A stretch of DNA of 64,000 nt from Coleophoma eucalyptorum (taxonomy: Eukaryota; Ascomycota; Leotiomycetes; Helotiales; Dermateaceae), in assembly GCA_026120035.1 (NCBI GenBank), contig JALRME010000003.1, positions 248,001 to 312,000 of the forward strand. The letters run 5' to 3'. This document shows positions 22,122 to 33,637 of the stretch, piece by piece. A program made the translations under genes and the position numbers. Below the pieces are notes generated by a model, which saw nothing but the letters and a program-made list of their open reading frames with translations, searched no databases and was not told the origin of the DNA. The first letter of the stretch is position 1, and each line of letters starts with the position of its first letter.

Positions 22122-24510
22122 TGCGGTGTTACGCCGCTCTCATCAGAGCATGAAAGCCTTCATTGGCTACAAAAGAAGAGGTTTGTTGGCATAGGCAGAT
22201 GTCCTGCTTTCGTGCGAAGAACGAGGAGTGTGATGGTAAATATGCGCTGCGACAGGATCGGACCTAGAGCTTCCAGTAATGCTCGGCTGGAGCACGTTAG
22301 TTGAAGGTGAGGGAGACAAACAACTACCACAGCTCAAGGCACCAGCGATGGAAAGCTCACCGTTGTGGGTAGAGAAGAACTCTCGAGTATACCAAGGACT
22401 GGAGCTGTTAGAAAGACCTACTGGCGAGGAATTCAAGTATGGTCAAACAGTTAACTCGCACCGTCATTGAACAGGCTCCAAAAAGTATATCTCGGCTTTG
22501 GATTGATAGTGCACGTGAGAGTTAGTATCTGCGACACCATGCTGGTTTCGATCACCAGCCTCTTTTTGCCCAAGGCGGTGTGACCTCACCCGATTGAGTT
22601 CTTGCGCGCGCATCTTCTGAGCAATTTATCTCTAACCCACTGTCTTACAGCAAAAGCTGATAGAGAAGTGTGTATTTTGGTCTCCAATTATTAAATATCA
22701 AAACAGAGAGACAGAGTTATTTTAAAGCATCTGAAGTATCGGGCTCCGAAATTACGCTGGCGTTAATATTCTTTTGACTCTGCATACATTCGGGGTTTAC
22801 GCTTCTGCAAAATCTATCATGGGGACTTGAAGGTTATCGATATATTGAGAAACCTCCTCGTCGCTGAAGCACCTAACAGCTTCGGAGCTGTAAATAATAG
22901 ATCATGTCACATCATATGCTCGCAGAACAAGGTCGATCTATAAATATACTCTTGTTGCCACACTTTCTCAAGCCTTCGCTCAGGAGTAATTGCATCGTGA
23001 TCCTTCCTAGCCGCTGGATTTGGGCCAATGACACTGTTTGTATCCAGCAGCTTGAGGTCTTCTCGCTGGTCCTTTCTTCGCTTTGCCAATCATCATCTTC
23101 AGAGGAGGAGCATTACAGGGCTGCATTCCAGCAATCAGTTTCTAACCTCAACGACTGGGCTACGCTTTAGCAGGACTGCGATGTAAGCCAGCAAGCTGGT
23201 GTAGAAAATTATAATTCTGAGTGATCAATCAAGGTCCCCGCGAGAACGTGGAAATGTAGAGTTTCTCCCTGCCCTCCAATGTTATTAGTCTCGAGGACTT
23301 CTTATCAAGGCCAGGTCATCTCTCCGACATGTTGGTAGGGCGACATGATGTGTGATGATGTATACACTTGTGTTCAGCTGGCCACGCTCTTTACTGTACT
23401 GCTTCACTGCCGCCTCTTTCCAGCTTGCTTGCACGACCGAGGCTGACCGCAAATCCCATAGGTACAGGATGTACTAGGATAGATATAACATTTTTGGCGA
23501 ACAAAGCCTTTATTTCTTTCTCTCTTTTGCGCCCTCTACTTTGGAGTACTTCGTGGTCGGGTTCTCGCAAGACCCATCATCCGAAGTCTGGTGGAAACGA
23601 CATCATGTTGCATCTCGCCCCGTTTCGCCATTAGAGAACGGGTTCGGAGAAGAGGCACGATACTACAGTAGGTAGCGAGCGCAGCTAGCTATGAAAAGCA
23701 TCAAGCAAGAGTGTGATGACCTCTCATCTGTTGTTGATCTGTTTCATAAGTCAGCTTCAGCCACCGGCACCTGCATCTGCATCTGCGTGTGCATGCTTAG
23801 CTCGAGGTCCTCAGGTCGAGGTGTGGGAAAACAGGGCGAGGGGAATCCACCCTAACTTGTGCTAGAGCTAACCAGAATCATAGTCAGGGGTCGGCAGTGG
23901 AGAGGAGATGTGAGCAGACGAGATGTGGCAGGACAAAGAGAAATCTGGTATGAACAGGATAGCACAGCAATTTGTCGCTCGACATAATCGTAAATTTCCC
24001 CTAGTAAAAGAATAAACTGCATTGCCATATCATGTAACCCAGCTCATCTCGGATCCTTATTTCGGGGTTGGCAAGGCATGAACCGTATGTCAATCTAAAG
24101 GGTACCGCTTCCGCGCTCTGATCCCTCTTAGCAAGCGACATAATTTTGTAGGTCAAGTCATCCTGGCCGTCAACATCCAACCTTCACGAAATCTCCCATC
24201 GCACGACCACCACACTCGTATCGACGACGTCGATTCTGGCCAAGTTCGCGCATTCGACACCCTTCGTGGTTTGTCTGGTCAGTCGGGGAATACAGGAGCT
24301 CTACGACCGACATCACGATTGATAACCCTCGCGGATCCCCAACCCAGCCATCCCTGAGCCGACACAGGTACTCGACCTAGCTTTTGCTCCGGTCTCTCCC
24401 TTCATACCACCAACCACAACTTGTAACCCTCGAAATCCCCAAGCCCGAATCCTGTTTTCGACTGCAGTGCATTGAGATAGTAGGAACTGCTGCCGGCCTC
24501 GAATGGCACG
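22122..24510. other. Divergent intergenic region between Raptor and kelch genes
   Basis: About 2.4 kb with both promoters. On the - strand near 22200-22436 an open frame in the same phase as Raptor contains SDPVAAHIYHHTPRSSHES, which looks like conserved Raptor N-terminus but is separated from the start by in-frame stops. Nothing else recognised; the last 300 bases are C/T- and CAC-rich, as in fungal 5' leaders. Confidence 0.55.
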
Positions 24511-27500
24511 ATGGCATTCCTATTTAAAAGCAAGAAGAACGCGGACAGATCGCAGAGTGCAAGAGATGTACCCAATGGTGTCGCAGGTTCAGCATCATCA
24601 TTACAGAGCGCAAATGGACGTAGCAAAGATGTCGAGAAGGTTGCCGTTCAGGAGCAGCGAGGGACACCATCCAGCAGCGTTAATAATTCCATCACATCAC
24701 TTAACGGGACCGGTATGAACTCTAGCCCAGAGCAATCAAATGGACGTCGAGTCCCTAACTCGGAACCGGCGCAAGACCTACCAGTAAGTAGTATCTAATG
24801 GAAGAGTTGCGATTGAGTGCATCCAAAAGTTATCAATAAAATGCTGATGACTTCCGTAGCTACGAAATGCTGGTGCACCTTCTGCGGTGCAATCGCCGCC
24901 CCCAAATCCTAATGCATCCTTATACCCTTGGTCCCAGCAACGACTCACCTATACAACCTCACATCCTAGTCCATTTCCGAGATATGGTGCAGCTGTCAAT
25001 GCGGTCGCATCGAAAGAAGGCGATATATATTTAATGGGTGGGTTAATTAATAGCTCTACCGTCAAGGGCGATCTTTGGATGGTCGAAGCCGGAGGAAATA
25101 TGGCATGTTATCCCCTAGCGACAACAGCAGAGGGTCCAGGGCCTCGTGTGGGCCATGCAAGCTTACTGGTTGGGAACGCATTCATTGTGTATGGTGGTGA
25201 CACAAAAATGGAGGATACTGATCTTTTAGACGAGACTCTCTATCTATTGAACACCTGTAAGCCTACCAAGCTTCTATCTCAAAGTCACCCTAACATTTGT
25301 AGCTACACGACAATGGTCAAGAGCTGTACCAGCTGGTCCACGTCCAGCTGGCAGATATGGGCATTCCCTAAACATCCTAGGATCCAAGATCTACGTTTTC
25401 GGAGGTCAAGTGGAAGGATATTTTATGAACGATTTGGTTGCGTTTGACTTGAATCAACTGCAGGTTCCGACAAACCGCTGGGAATTCTTAATTCGCAACA
25501 GTGATGAAGGAGGTCCACCAATTGGACAAGTTCCACCAGCAAGAACTAATCACTCGGTGGTGACTTACAATGAGAAGTTATACCTGTAAGCTTTCAACTA
25601 GACCAAAGGGGTCCAGCACTAATGAGTTCAGCTTTGGAGGAACGAATGGATTCCAATGGTTTAACGATGTTTGGTGCTACGACCCTATCCCCAATGCTTG
25701 GGTGTCTTTGGACTGCATCGGATACATACCTGCCCCACGAGAAGGCCACGCAGCTGCCATTGTTGACGATGTGATGTACATTTTTGGTGGCCGAACCGAG
25801 GAAGGTGCAGATCTCGGGGATCTAGCAGCGTTTAGGATCTCGTCAAGGCGGTGGTATACCTTTCAAAATATGGGACCGTCCCCATCACCAAGATCAGGTC
25901 ATAGTATGACCGCCTACGGAAAACAAGTTGTTGTTCTGGCTGGAGAACCAAGCACTGCCACACGCGAAGCTCAGGACCTGTCGATCGTTTACTTGCTTGA
26001 TACGTCTAAGATTCGCTATCCTAATGATCAACAGATACAGAGTACTCCTGCCGGAGAGCGGGTGCCTGGGAGACGACCGAGTGGAGGAGAAAAGAGCGGC
26101 ATGGGCGCTAGTAGAGGTCTGACATCTAGGGACGGGTCCGTTGGCCCTGAAGCGAGACGACCGACAGGAACTCCACGGGAAAGTGTGACGAGCCCTCAAG
26201 GTGGATTTGGCCGTGGCAATGGAATACCCAATGTCAACGGAAATGATGCAAATGGAATGGCCCCAGGATCGGCACAACCACAAGGAGCTCCAGCAGGATC
26301 TCGATTGCCCAGGGCATCAATGGCGCAAGCTCCCCTGGGACCTCCGCCTCAACAGCAACCTCCACCTCCACGAATGAGTGGTGCCCCTCCTGTCACGAAT
26401 GGAAAGGCAAAGCCTGAGAAAGGCTATGGCCCTGCAATTGATACCTCTGTTCGCAATCCTTCCCTGGATGGCGTCAAAACTCAAGCAGCGGTCCTATCAC
26501 CAAGTCCTAGAGATAGCCCCCAGGCTAAGGAAAGTCCTGTGACGAATGGCCGGCGCACTCCAACTCAGCAGCAGCAGCCAGGTCCTAAACCGCTCACCCG
26601 AGTCAACTCTGATGACCCTCCTCAACTGGCCACCGGCGGTGCACAGGTCAGATCAGAATCAAAGACGAGACAAGGACGCCAGCAGAACTCTCTTGATAGT
26701 ATCAGTGAATCGACTTTGAGGAGCGTTACTAATCGCCAACCATCCCCCCCTCCAGCTGCACGAACTACTGCCAATCCCCCTGTAAACCGAAGAGGCTCAG
26801 CAAGAAATTCACAGACTGTCAACCTGTTAAAAGAACTTGACTCTGCTAAGAACAAAAATGCGTGGTACGCTTCCGAGCTTGAGCTTGCTCGAAAGGCAGG
26901 CTATGTTCCAACACATTCCAGCAGCCCTACCCTAGAGCAACGAGCCACCGAATCATTCGATGACGAAGACAAACCCCTTATTGAAGCGCTTTTAGCAATG
27001 AAGGCCGAGCTCACAAATATTCAAGGTTCAATTGACAAGCAGGCTATAATTGCTTCCAAGAAGATTGCAGAAGTCGAGAAGCAACGAGACGCAGCTGTGA
27101 GCGAAGCAGTGTATGCAAAAGCTAAACTTGCCGCCCATGCCGGAAGTCAAAGCAGCACTCCTCAACCCGATAGTGACGCTCGCGATCTAGGTATGATGTC
27201 TGCAGACAGGTCGAATGATATCGGACGAAAGTTGGCTGCAGCACTTGCTGAGCAGAAGAATCTTAACAATAAGTTGGAGCTGATGACCGCAGAGGTGGAG
27301 GCCGAGAAACGAGGCAGGAAATTGGCTGAGGAGATAGCCAACACTGCGCAGACACGTCTAAGCCAACTGGAAGCATATCAGCAACAGAATTCGGCCGAGG
27401 TCGAGCGACTGAAAGCTGAATTGCATGAATGTCAGACCAAAGCGCGTGAAGAAAGCATTGTCTGTGCAGAAGCTCTTGCAGCTGCGCAACTCGTGAAAGC

Positions 27501-29289
27501 AGAGAAGGAGGAACTTTCGCAAAAACATCAAGAGGTACTTGGCAATTCCAAGGACAGCAGTGATACCTTCGATTCCCTTCGGGAGGCTATAGCAGCCTCT
27601 GCTGACATGAAGTCTCTGCTGGAACGCAAACTTGACGAAGAAAGAACCCTTCGGGAGAAGATTGAGAGCAAGCTCAACATCTTGAAGGCCGAGCACGAGA
27701 CACAGACCACTGAACTTGAGACTGCCCAAAGACGTCTGAAAGATGCTGAGGAGCTTGCCGAACAGTATGCCACCGAGGCACGCACTCATCGCGAGGCTGT
27801 AATGGCTGGTCTTGACAAGGTTGTCGCACGAGATGCTAGTCCGCGCAGCAGCACGAACGAAGATCGTATTATAGCTCTTACAGGCCAGGCCCAGGCTGCA
27901 AATGCTCTGGCAAGGAAGTATCAGGCTGCTGCCGATACTGCATCCGAGAAGCTACGAAGCGCAGAAGAGCGTATTGCTGGATTGGAGGCTTACCAAGAGC
28001 AAGCAAGTAGAGATGGTATGTCGATCCGAAAGCAACTCCAGGCTGCAATGCGCGAGACACAATCATTGCAAGCAGCAAATTCGGAAATGAAATACCAGCT
28101 CGCAAACCAACAGCTAGAAACCAATGCTGTTCACGTCCAGCACAACACCCTGAAAGACATTCTTGGTGAGCGTGGTATCAGTCCTGCTGGTGCTGCGCGT
28201 GCTAGAGGTCTCGGCAGTCCGCAGTCCGGCTCAAATACACCAGACATACTAAGGCACCGCGAGCTTGAACAACAACTCGCAGCTTCAATGGCTGCTAACC
28301 AAGAGATGAGAGAGACATATGAGTCTCGGGAACAGCAAGCTGAAAGTGCCTACAGGGAAAAGCTCGGACAACTTGAGAACGACTACCAGTCTGCAGTACA
28401 CTATGTAAAGGGTACTGAAAAAATGCTAAAACGTATGAAGGACGAGCTCTCCAAATATAAGGCTGAAAACGCACGCATGAAGGATCAACTGGTGGAAGCT
28501 GATGAGAAAAATACCTCGAAAGATGTACCATCCGGCTGGGAGGATGAACGCACGAAGTTGAACGAACAGATCGAAACTCTGCAAGCCGACCTGAGCAAGT
28601 CTGCAGCTCAGCTTGAATCTCAACTTGCACAGATTAAGGCTGAACTTCAGACGGCTCAGAAAGAACGAGATCAATTGAAGCAATCTCATGAAGAAACGCA
28701 GCGAGAACTTTCAGCTAGCACACAGGAAGCCAAAGCAAACCTTACTCAACTGCAGGAAGAAAATGCGCTACTCGAGCGAAGAGCCAAAGATGCAGAGCAG
28801 AAGGTTTCCCTGCTCCTTGATCAAGTCGAGCAATCGGTTGACACATACCGTCGTCAATCTCGCCAGGCTGAATCAATGAATGGTCATCAACGGAACGCTA
28901 GCGGCCATGAGAGTATCTCAGACTCATCCTCATACGGACCTGTAGATGGCGGCAACAACAACCGAAACTCGATGGCTCTTGACAGTCTTGCCACAGAACT
29001 TGAATCCTTACGAAGTCATTGGGAGACAACAAACAAGAACTATCGCACTAGCAATACCTTCGATTTTGACGATCGGCCATCAACAAAGGATGATGCAGAC
29101 GATAAGGGACCTGAACTGAGTGGAAGTTTGGCCGACTGGAGAAAGAGGTTGGATGCAGAGGAGAGGAACAGCAAAGAAGTTGCATCTGAACAACCCCTCT
29201 CCCCAAGCAGGAGGGAGATGAGTCCTAGTGGGAGAGAGGTTGGGATCCAAGGGATGCACACCAATAAGAGCCAGGTCAATCTTCTCTAA
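24511..29289 (+). CDS. Tea1/Kel1-type kelch-repeat and coiled-coil cell-end protein
   Basis: Cortical polarity marker of 1536 residues. In related fungi these proteins ride microtubule plus ends to the hyphal tip and help recruit formin. Exons: 24511-24783, 24860-25256, 25303-25585 and 25632-29289. The N-terminus MAFLFKSKKNADRSQSA is typical of TeaA proteins. Kelch blades span about residues 110-420 (AAVNAVASKEGDIYLMGG, FIVYGGDTK, YVFGGQVEGYFMNDLVAFD, LFGGTNGFQWFNDVWCYDP, MYIFGGRTEEG). A Pro/Ser/Gln-rich disordered linker follows. Long heptad-rich coiled coil fills roughly residues 700-1430 (for example EVEAEKRGRKLAEEIANTAQ). The C-terminus is charged (SREVGIQGMHTNKSQVNLL region). An out-of-frame ATG lies eight bases upstream at 24503. 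Confidence 0.93.
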
Positions 29290-30979
29290 AGGACCGGGTT
29301 GATACAAGGCACGAAGTTTATGACCTCGGGGGACAAACATGGAAGTCGGAACTTTGCATATAGACTGCCATGTTTCGCTCTCTGCTTCTAGTGTTTTCAT
29401 ATTTCACTCTTTGTGGCTGGACACAGGCGCGAAAGCTTCCTTGTTAAGCATTTTTCTGTTGCACTCATGACATCTAATCGGCGTTTTTTTTGGGATGCTT
29501 CTGGATGATTGGGACGCTTCTCCCATTTGTTTTTGCTCTTGTTTTTTTTTCCATTCCCTACGTTGCATAATTACCTTCTTACCCTCTCTGGGGGCCCTTT
29601 TTTTACTTTGTGTTTGAATTCTTGTTTGGGGGTTTTTATGTTTCTTGCACTTCTCTTTTGTGGGATATTTATTGTCTATTGCCAATGGATATGGGGATGA
29701 AAGGGGAAAGAAGGGGACGAAAGTGAGCTACCTACATGTTATACAATGTCTGGTGGAAAAGTTTAAGTACTGAATGAAGAGGTGATACTGGTATTGAATG
29801 ATGGATTGTAGTCTAAGTAAGCCATGTGGTTTTTTCTGGGGTTAATTCTGGGGTGGGTGATGGGCTAGGCCAGACAGGAGATGTTTAATTCAAATACTTT
29901 GTCTTTGGTATCCATGTTCTTATACTCCTGCCCCTCCTTCCACTTTGTGATGCAGCTTCAAGAGCAAAAAAGGTATGGGATATTGTCGAAGCTGCATAGA
30001 TCAGGGTTCTTCGTGCCTTGTCGTCTTGACAAGTGAATGGTATTTCTGGCTCAATCAAACCACCAACATAGATAGTTGGTGTGAACTTGATACCATTCCC
30101 CGCTGGCGATTGGTTGCCCATGTCGCGCTCTAGACCAAGGAGATCATTCGGTCTAGAAGTTTTGTTGCACCCTCCGACTCGCCATGAAGGGGCTAGCTAG
30201 CCAACCATACTAAACCCCCTCCGTCCGACCACGCAACTGCAGAATAATTGCGTGCGATAGGTCGGGGATTTCCAGATGCGATCGGGGAGGGTTAAGCTGT
30301 ACTGTGAGGTGGCTCGTTATGCTTGCTGGATATGCTTGCTTGGTGCGGTGCTGTGCCACACCTAGACTTCCGTACCTAGAGACTTGAGTATATTGCTGCT
30401 GTACCTATGTACGAAGGGGGTTCGTTCGGCTTGGGTTTATAACATGGTCAGTCCATTTGTTCTGGTGATTCCTCGCTTCGGTTCGGCATCCCAGGTGAGC
30501 ATGGGCGGGCATGATCATCGGGATTCGAGACACACGGGGAAGATAGGTATACACTTCGTGAGTACATGCAAACAGTGGCCGTCGTCGTGGCTTGGAAAGG
30601 CTGGAATTAGTACCTACCAGTACCTCCGCAACGGATGGCACGGTCTCCGCCATAGAACAAGCAATATGATGGTGAGGTAGAATTCTCGAAGATGGCGTAA
30701 TTCGGAAGCTCTATTCCGTCGACAGCGCGCACTGCTGATCATGGTTCGAGATGTGAAACGTATGCTGCTGCTTTGGCGGAGAAGTAGAGGTGCAGTTACG
30801 AGTTCCGAATACACCGGAAAGATAGCGAGAGATAGCCAGCATAGGTGAGCAGAGGGGACACGAACGCATTGTTGTTCATGCATTGCAGATTGGACTGGCG
30901 GATGATCCAGCACACGAGTTGGAACTACCCGATCGGCCGTTTCTCCTCGGGACCGTTCTAGTCGGGATGCAAGTAGGGG

Positions 30980-31035
30980 GGTGAGGTTTCTGTTGTTGTT
31001 ATTATTATCGGTGTTATTACTTTTGTTGTTATTGC
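30980..31035. repeat. TGT/TAT-rich low-complexity tract
   Basis: Irregular run of TTG/TTA trinucleotides (tgttgttgttattattat, then ttttgttgttattgctgg). It yields spurious Leu-rich and Asn-rich open frames on the two strands. Confidence 0.75.
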
Positions 31036-31216
31036 TGGTTCGTATGTCGTGGCACATGTTATTAGGACCTACGTTAATACGAGTGGTAGGTGGAGGACTA
31101 AGTCGATCACAATATCATATTGGAGAGGCAGAGACGGAGACGGAGAGGCGGAGGAGAGATGGGAGATGTGAGGCTGAAAGAATCGAGCTGTAATTTGACT
31201 GGGGGGCTATTTAAGC

Positions 31217-31263
31217 CCTAAGCCACAGCCAAAGCCAATTGCCAATGCCAAAGTCAAAGCCTA
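31217..31263. repeat. Irregular AGCCAAAG-type short repeat
   Basis: Successive near-copies of gccaaag, gccaatt, gccaatg and gtcaaag. Imperfect and short; no coding or RNA meaning seen. Confidence 0.5.
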
Positions 31264-31624
31264 AGTAAGACAGATGCAAGCGAAGGGCGTGGGCGAGGGC
31301 GTCAGTGCAGGTGAATCTGCTGAGATGAAATAATTTAAGGATTGGGGATGAATCAGGATTGTTGGATCGTGCTGAGTGAGCTTGGCGGGCTGGCGGGTTG
31401 GTTAGTTGATTAGTTGATTGTTGGACCGCTGGCTGGGCTGCGTCGCACGAAACGGGGACCAAAGGACGGGGCTTTGGGCGCTGTTGGTCTTGCGAAGTTG
31501 GGCTTCGAGAAAAGAGGGGCAAGGGCAACAAGACAGGACAGGGCGATGTTGCTGACACTGGCATTTACCAATCCATCACGACTCCTCCTCTTACGAAAGT
31601 AATCCCTCGATACCCGTAGATTGT

Positions 31625-31700
31625 GGGCATGGGCATGGGCATGAGCGTGAGCGTGAGCGTGAGCGTGAGGGGGAGGGGGAGGTGGAGGTGGAGGTGGAGG
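31625..31700. repeat. Hexanucleotide microsatellite series (GGGCAT, GAGCGT, GGTGGA)
   Basis: Consecutive period-6 blocks: gggcat x3, gagcgt x4, a gggga-rich bridge, then ggtgga x3. In antisense this reads as a His-Ala / Pro-rich peptide, which explains the long but spurious frame there. Confidence 0.85.
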
Positions 31701-32440
31701 GTAGCCATGAGGAGCATGAGCAGGAGTAGGAGCAGGAAGGAGTATCAGCATGAGCATAGCATGAGCAGCTACTCGCTCAGCCAAGGCAAGACAGGATGAG
31801 GCAGTCAACAAGGCCGGTAATCATATATCGAGAGGCTTCGGGTATGGTTTGACTTACTTTGCCTGACTTTGGCTTGACTGGTGTGCAGCCCGGAGAAGAC
31901 GAAGCTTGATTGGTGGTGCTAATGACCCATCCCGCGCCCTTCACCTCCTCTTTGCCTTTTGCCTTTTCATCCTGACGTAGCAGGCGGATCGTGTGATGGT
32001 TGGCCTGCCACGGTTCGCAGCTGTACAGTCGGTCACGTCGGGGATTCAGTCACTCGAATGCCTCAGCTCATTCGTGATGTATTAGGTGACCAGGGATGGT
32101 ACCTTCGTATCCCTCACCGTGCTTCGCCTGCTGTCTTTGAGAAGCACCACTACCAACGTTATCATTCGGGCTTCGACGGGGCGGGCGGCAGTGTTGGCGA
32201 GCAGCACCTGAATCATGCAAGGAAAGATTTCGGGAAGTGTGAAAATCCTGACATGCTATGACGATTGAGAACTGCAAACAACTTGGTCGCGGAATTGCTT
32301 TGGTGGGAAGGGAAAGGCGAAGGCAAAGGCAAGTAAGTCATGCTTTGGGTCGTGTTGCGAGGGGCGTTGGTGAGTGATATAACTAACGTTCATGCACTGG
32401 TGTAAGAGGACATGGCCAGTGTGGGAAGTGGGAGACTAGA

Positions 32441-32490
32441 TGGCATGGCATGGGAGGCATGGGAGGCATGGGAGGCATGAGGCATGAGAG
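32441..32490. repeat. Period-9 repeat TGGGAGGCA, about 3 perfect units plus degenerate flanks
   Basis: Three tandem tgggaggca units, then ggcatga variants. It translates as Met-Gly-Gly repeats in one frame, but there is no sign of a real gene. Confidence 0.85.
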
Positions 32491-33637
32491 ACATGAGGTA
32501 GAAGAGATGAAGCCAGTGCTTCGTATGTCAGCACAGATACAGCGTTACGGGAGAACTGCTTCTGATGTTTCCTATGCTTCTTCTGTTGCTTCTTCGCCCA
32601 TCGTCTTCTGCTTCTATTTCCGTTTCTATTCTTATCCCACCCAGTCCTGTACCATATCGCACCAGGCTCTTAGCGTCCTCTTTCTGTCTTTCAGCATAAC
32701 ACAATAATGCCATCGGAATGCAGAGCAAGTGCGGGAATAAGGCCACTAACAATAGAACTAAAACTCCATGATGAATGAATAAAGGAGTAACCGATTGAGT
32801 GAATGCAACAAATGCAAAAGAAAAGGCCTTTCCATCATCCACGACCCCGAGCCCATAATAGCCCCATCGCCCAAGGCCCAAAGCAAAGTGCAAAGCCCAG
32901 ATAAGGCCTAAGGCCCCTCGCCCCCCCCCCCGTTCCACACCAGATCCCCTACACCTCTCCCAGACTCCCAGGGCACGCTAGGCCCAAGTCGGAGAAGCCG
33001 CCTCTGGCTTCATAATCCCTCTTCGCCATCCGTCTTCCTTTCTTCAACAATCCCATCGTCGTCCAACCTCCACCCCAAGCAACGTGTGATATCTGATCTC
33101 TCGATACCCATTTCTTCGGAAAGTGGTATTTCGAGGGTGACATCACCTGCAACCCATCTCCCCATCTTCTGCTCCCAGAGACTCGCACGACTCCCTCGAT
33201 TTCACGGTCGGGTCCTTTGCCTTACCTCGACCCTTCTCTCCACCAATATTCCCTCCCTTACACTTCACGATCCTTCACAGACCCTACTGGTACGTGTATA
33301 CTCTCCCACGTCCTACATTTCTTGGGTCACCAGTACCACGCTTCTCTGGTGCGGTCCTGGTTTTTCGGTCGTGGTCACCATCCTTCTTACGTTCGTCACT
33401 GTTCTCCGCCCAAACGTCGAATTGGGGGCCTGTGTTATCTCGCCTCGTCCAGACCACACTTTCACCGCTACACTTGCAGGCAATCCCATCATAAGACAAA
33501 CAGCCAGCTGACTCTAAGTCCTCTAGTATTTGATCGACCTCCTCCCACACGATCGATCTGTACTCAACACCAACAACCACCTCCAACGACTCTCGTATCG
33601 ATCCTCGATACCTCAGAGTCCATAGTTCAACTTCAAG

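Larger units (their letters stand above)
29290..33637. other. Long non-coding region with simple repeats, ending in the casein kinase leader
   Basis: About 4.3 kb without a supportable gene. The first 500 bases are the T-rich 3' flank of the kelch gene. From 30.9 to 32.5 kb several low-complexity tracts occur (listed separately). The part from about 33.0 to 33.64 kb is C/T-rich and probably the promoter and 5' UTR of the kinase gene. Open frames here are short, overlap on both strands and track the repeats. Confidence 0.6.

Noticed and set aside
29885..30121. 78-codon - strand frame after the kelch gene
   Set aside because: No motif, no neighbouring exon, sits in the kelch 3' flank.
30614..31057. 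147-codon - strand frame with Asn run
   Set aside because: Driven by a TTG/TTA tract and overlapped by other frames; no recognisable sequence.
31410..31811. Long - strand frame with His-Ala and poly-Pro runs
   Set aside because: It is the translation of hexanucleotide microsatellites; no domain, no flanking exons.
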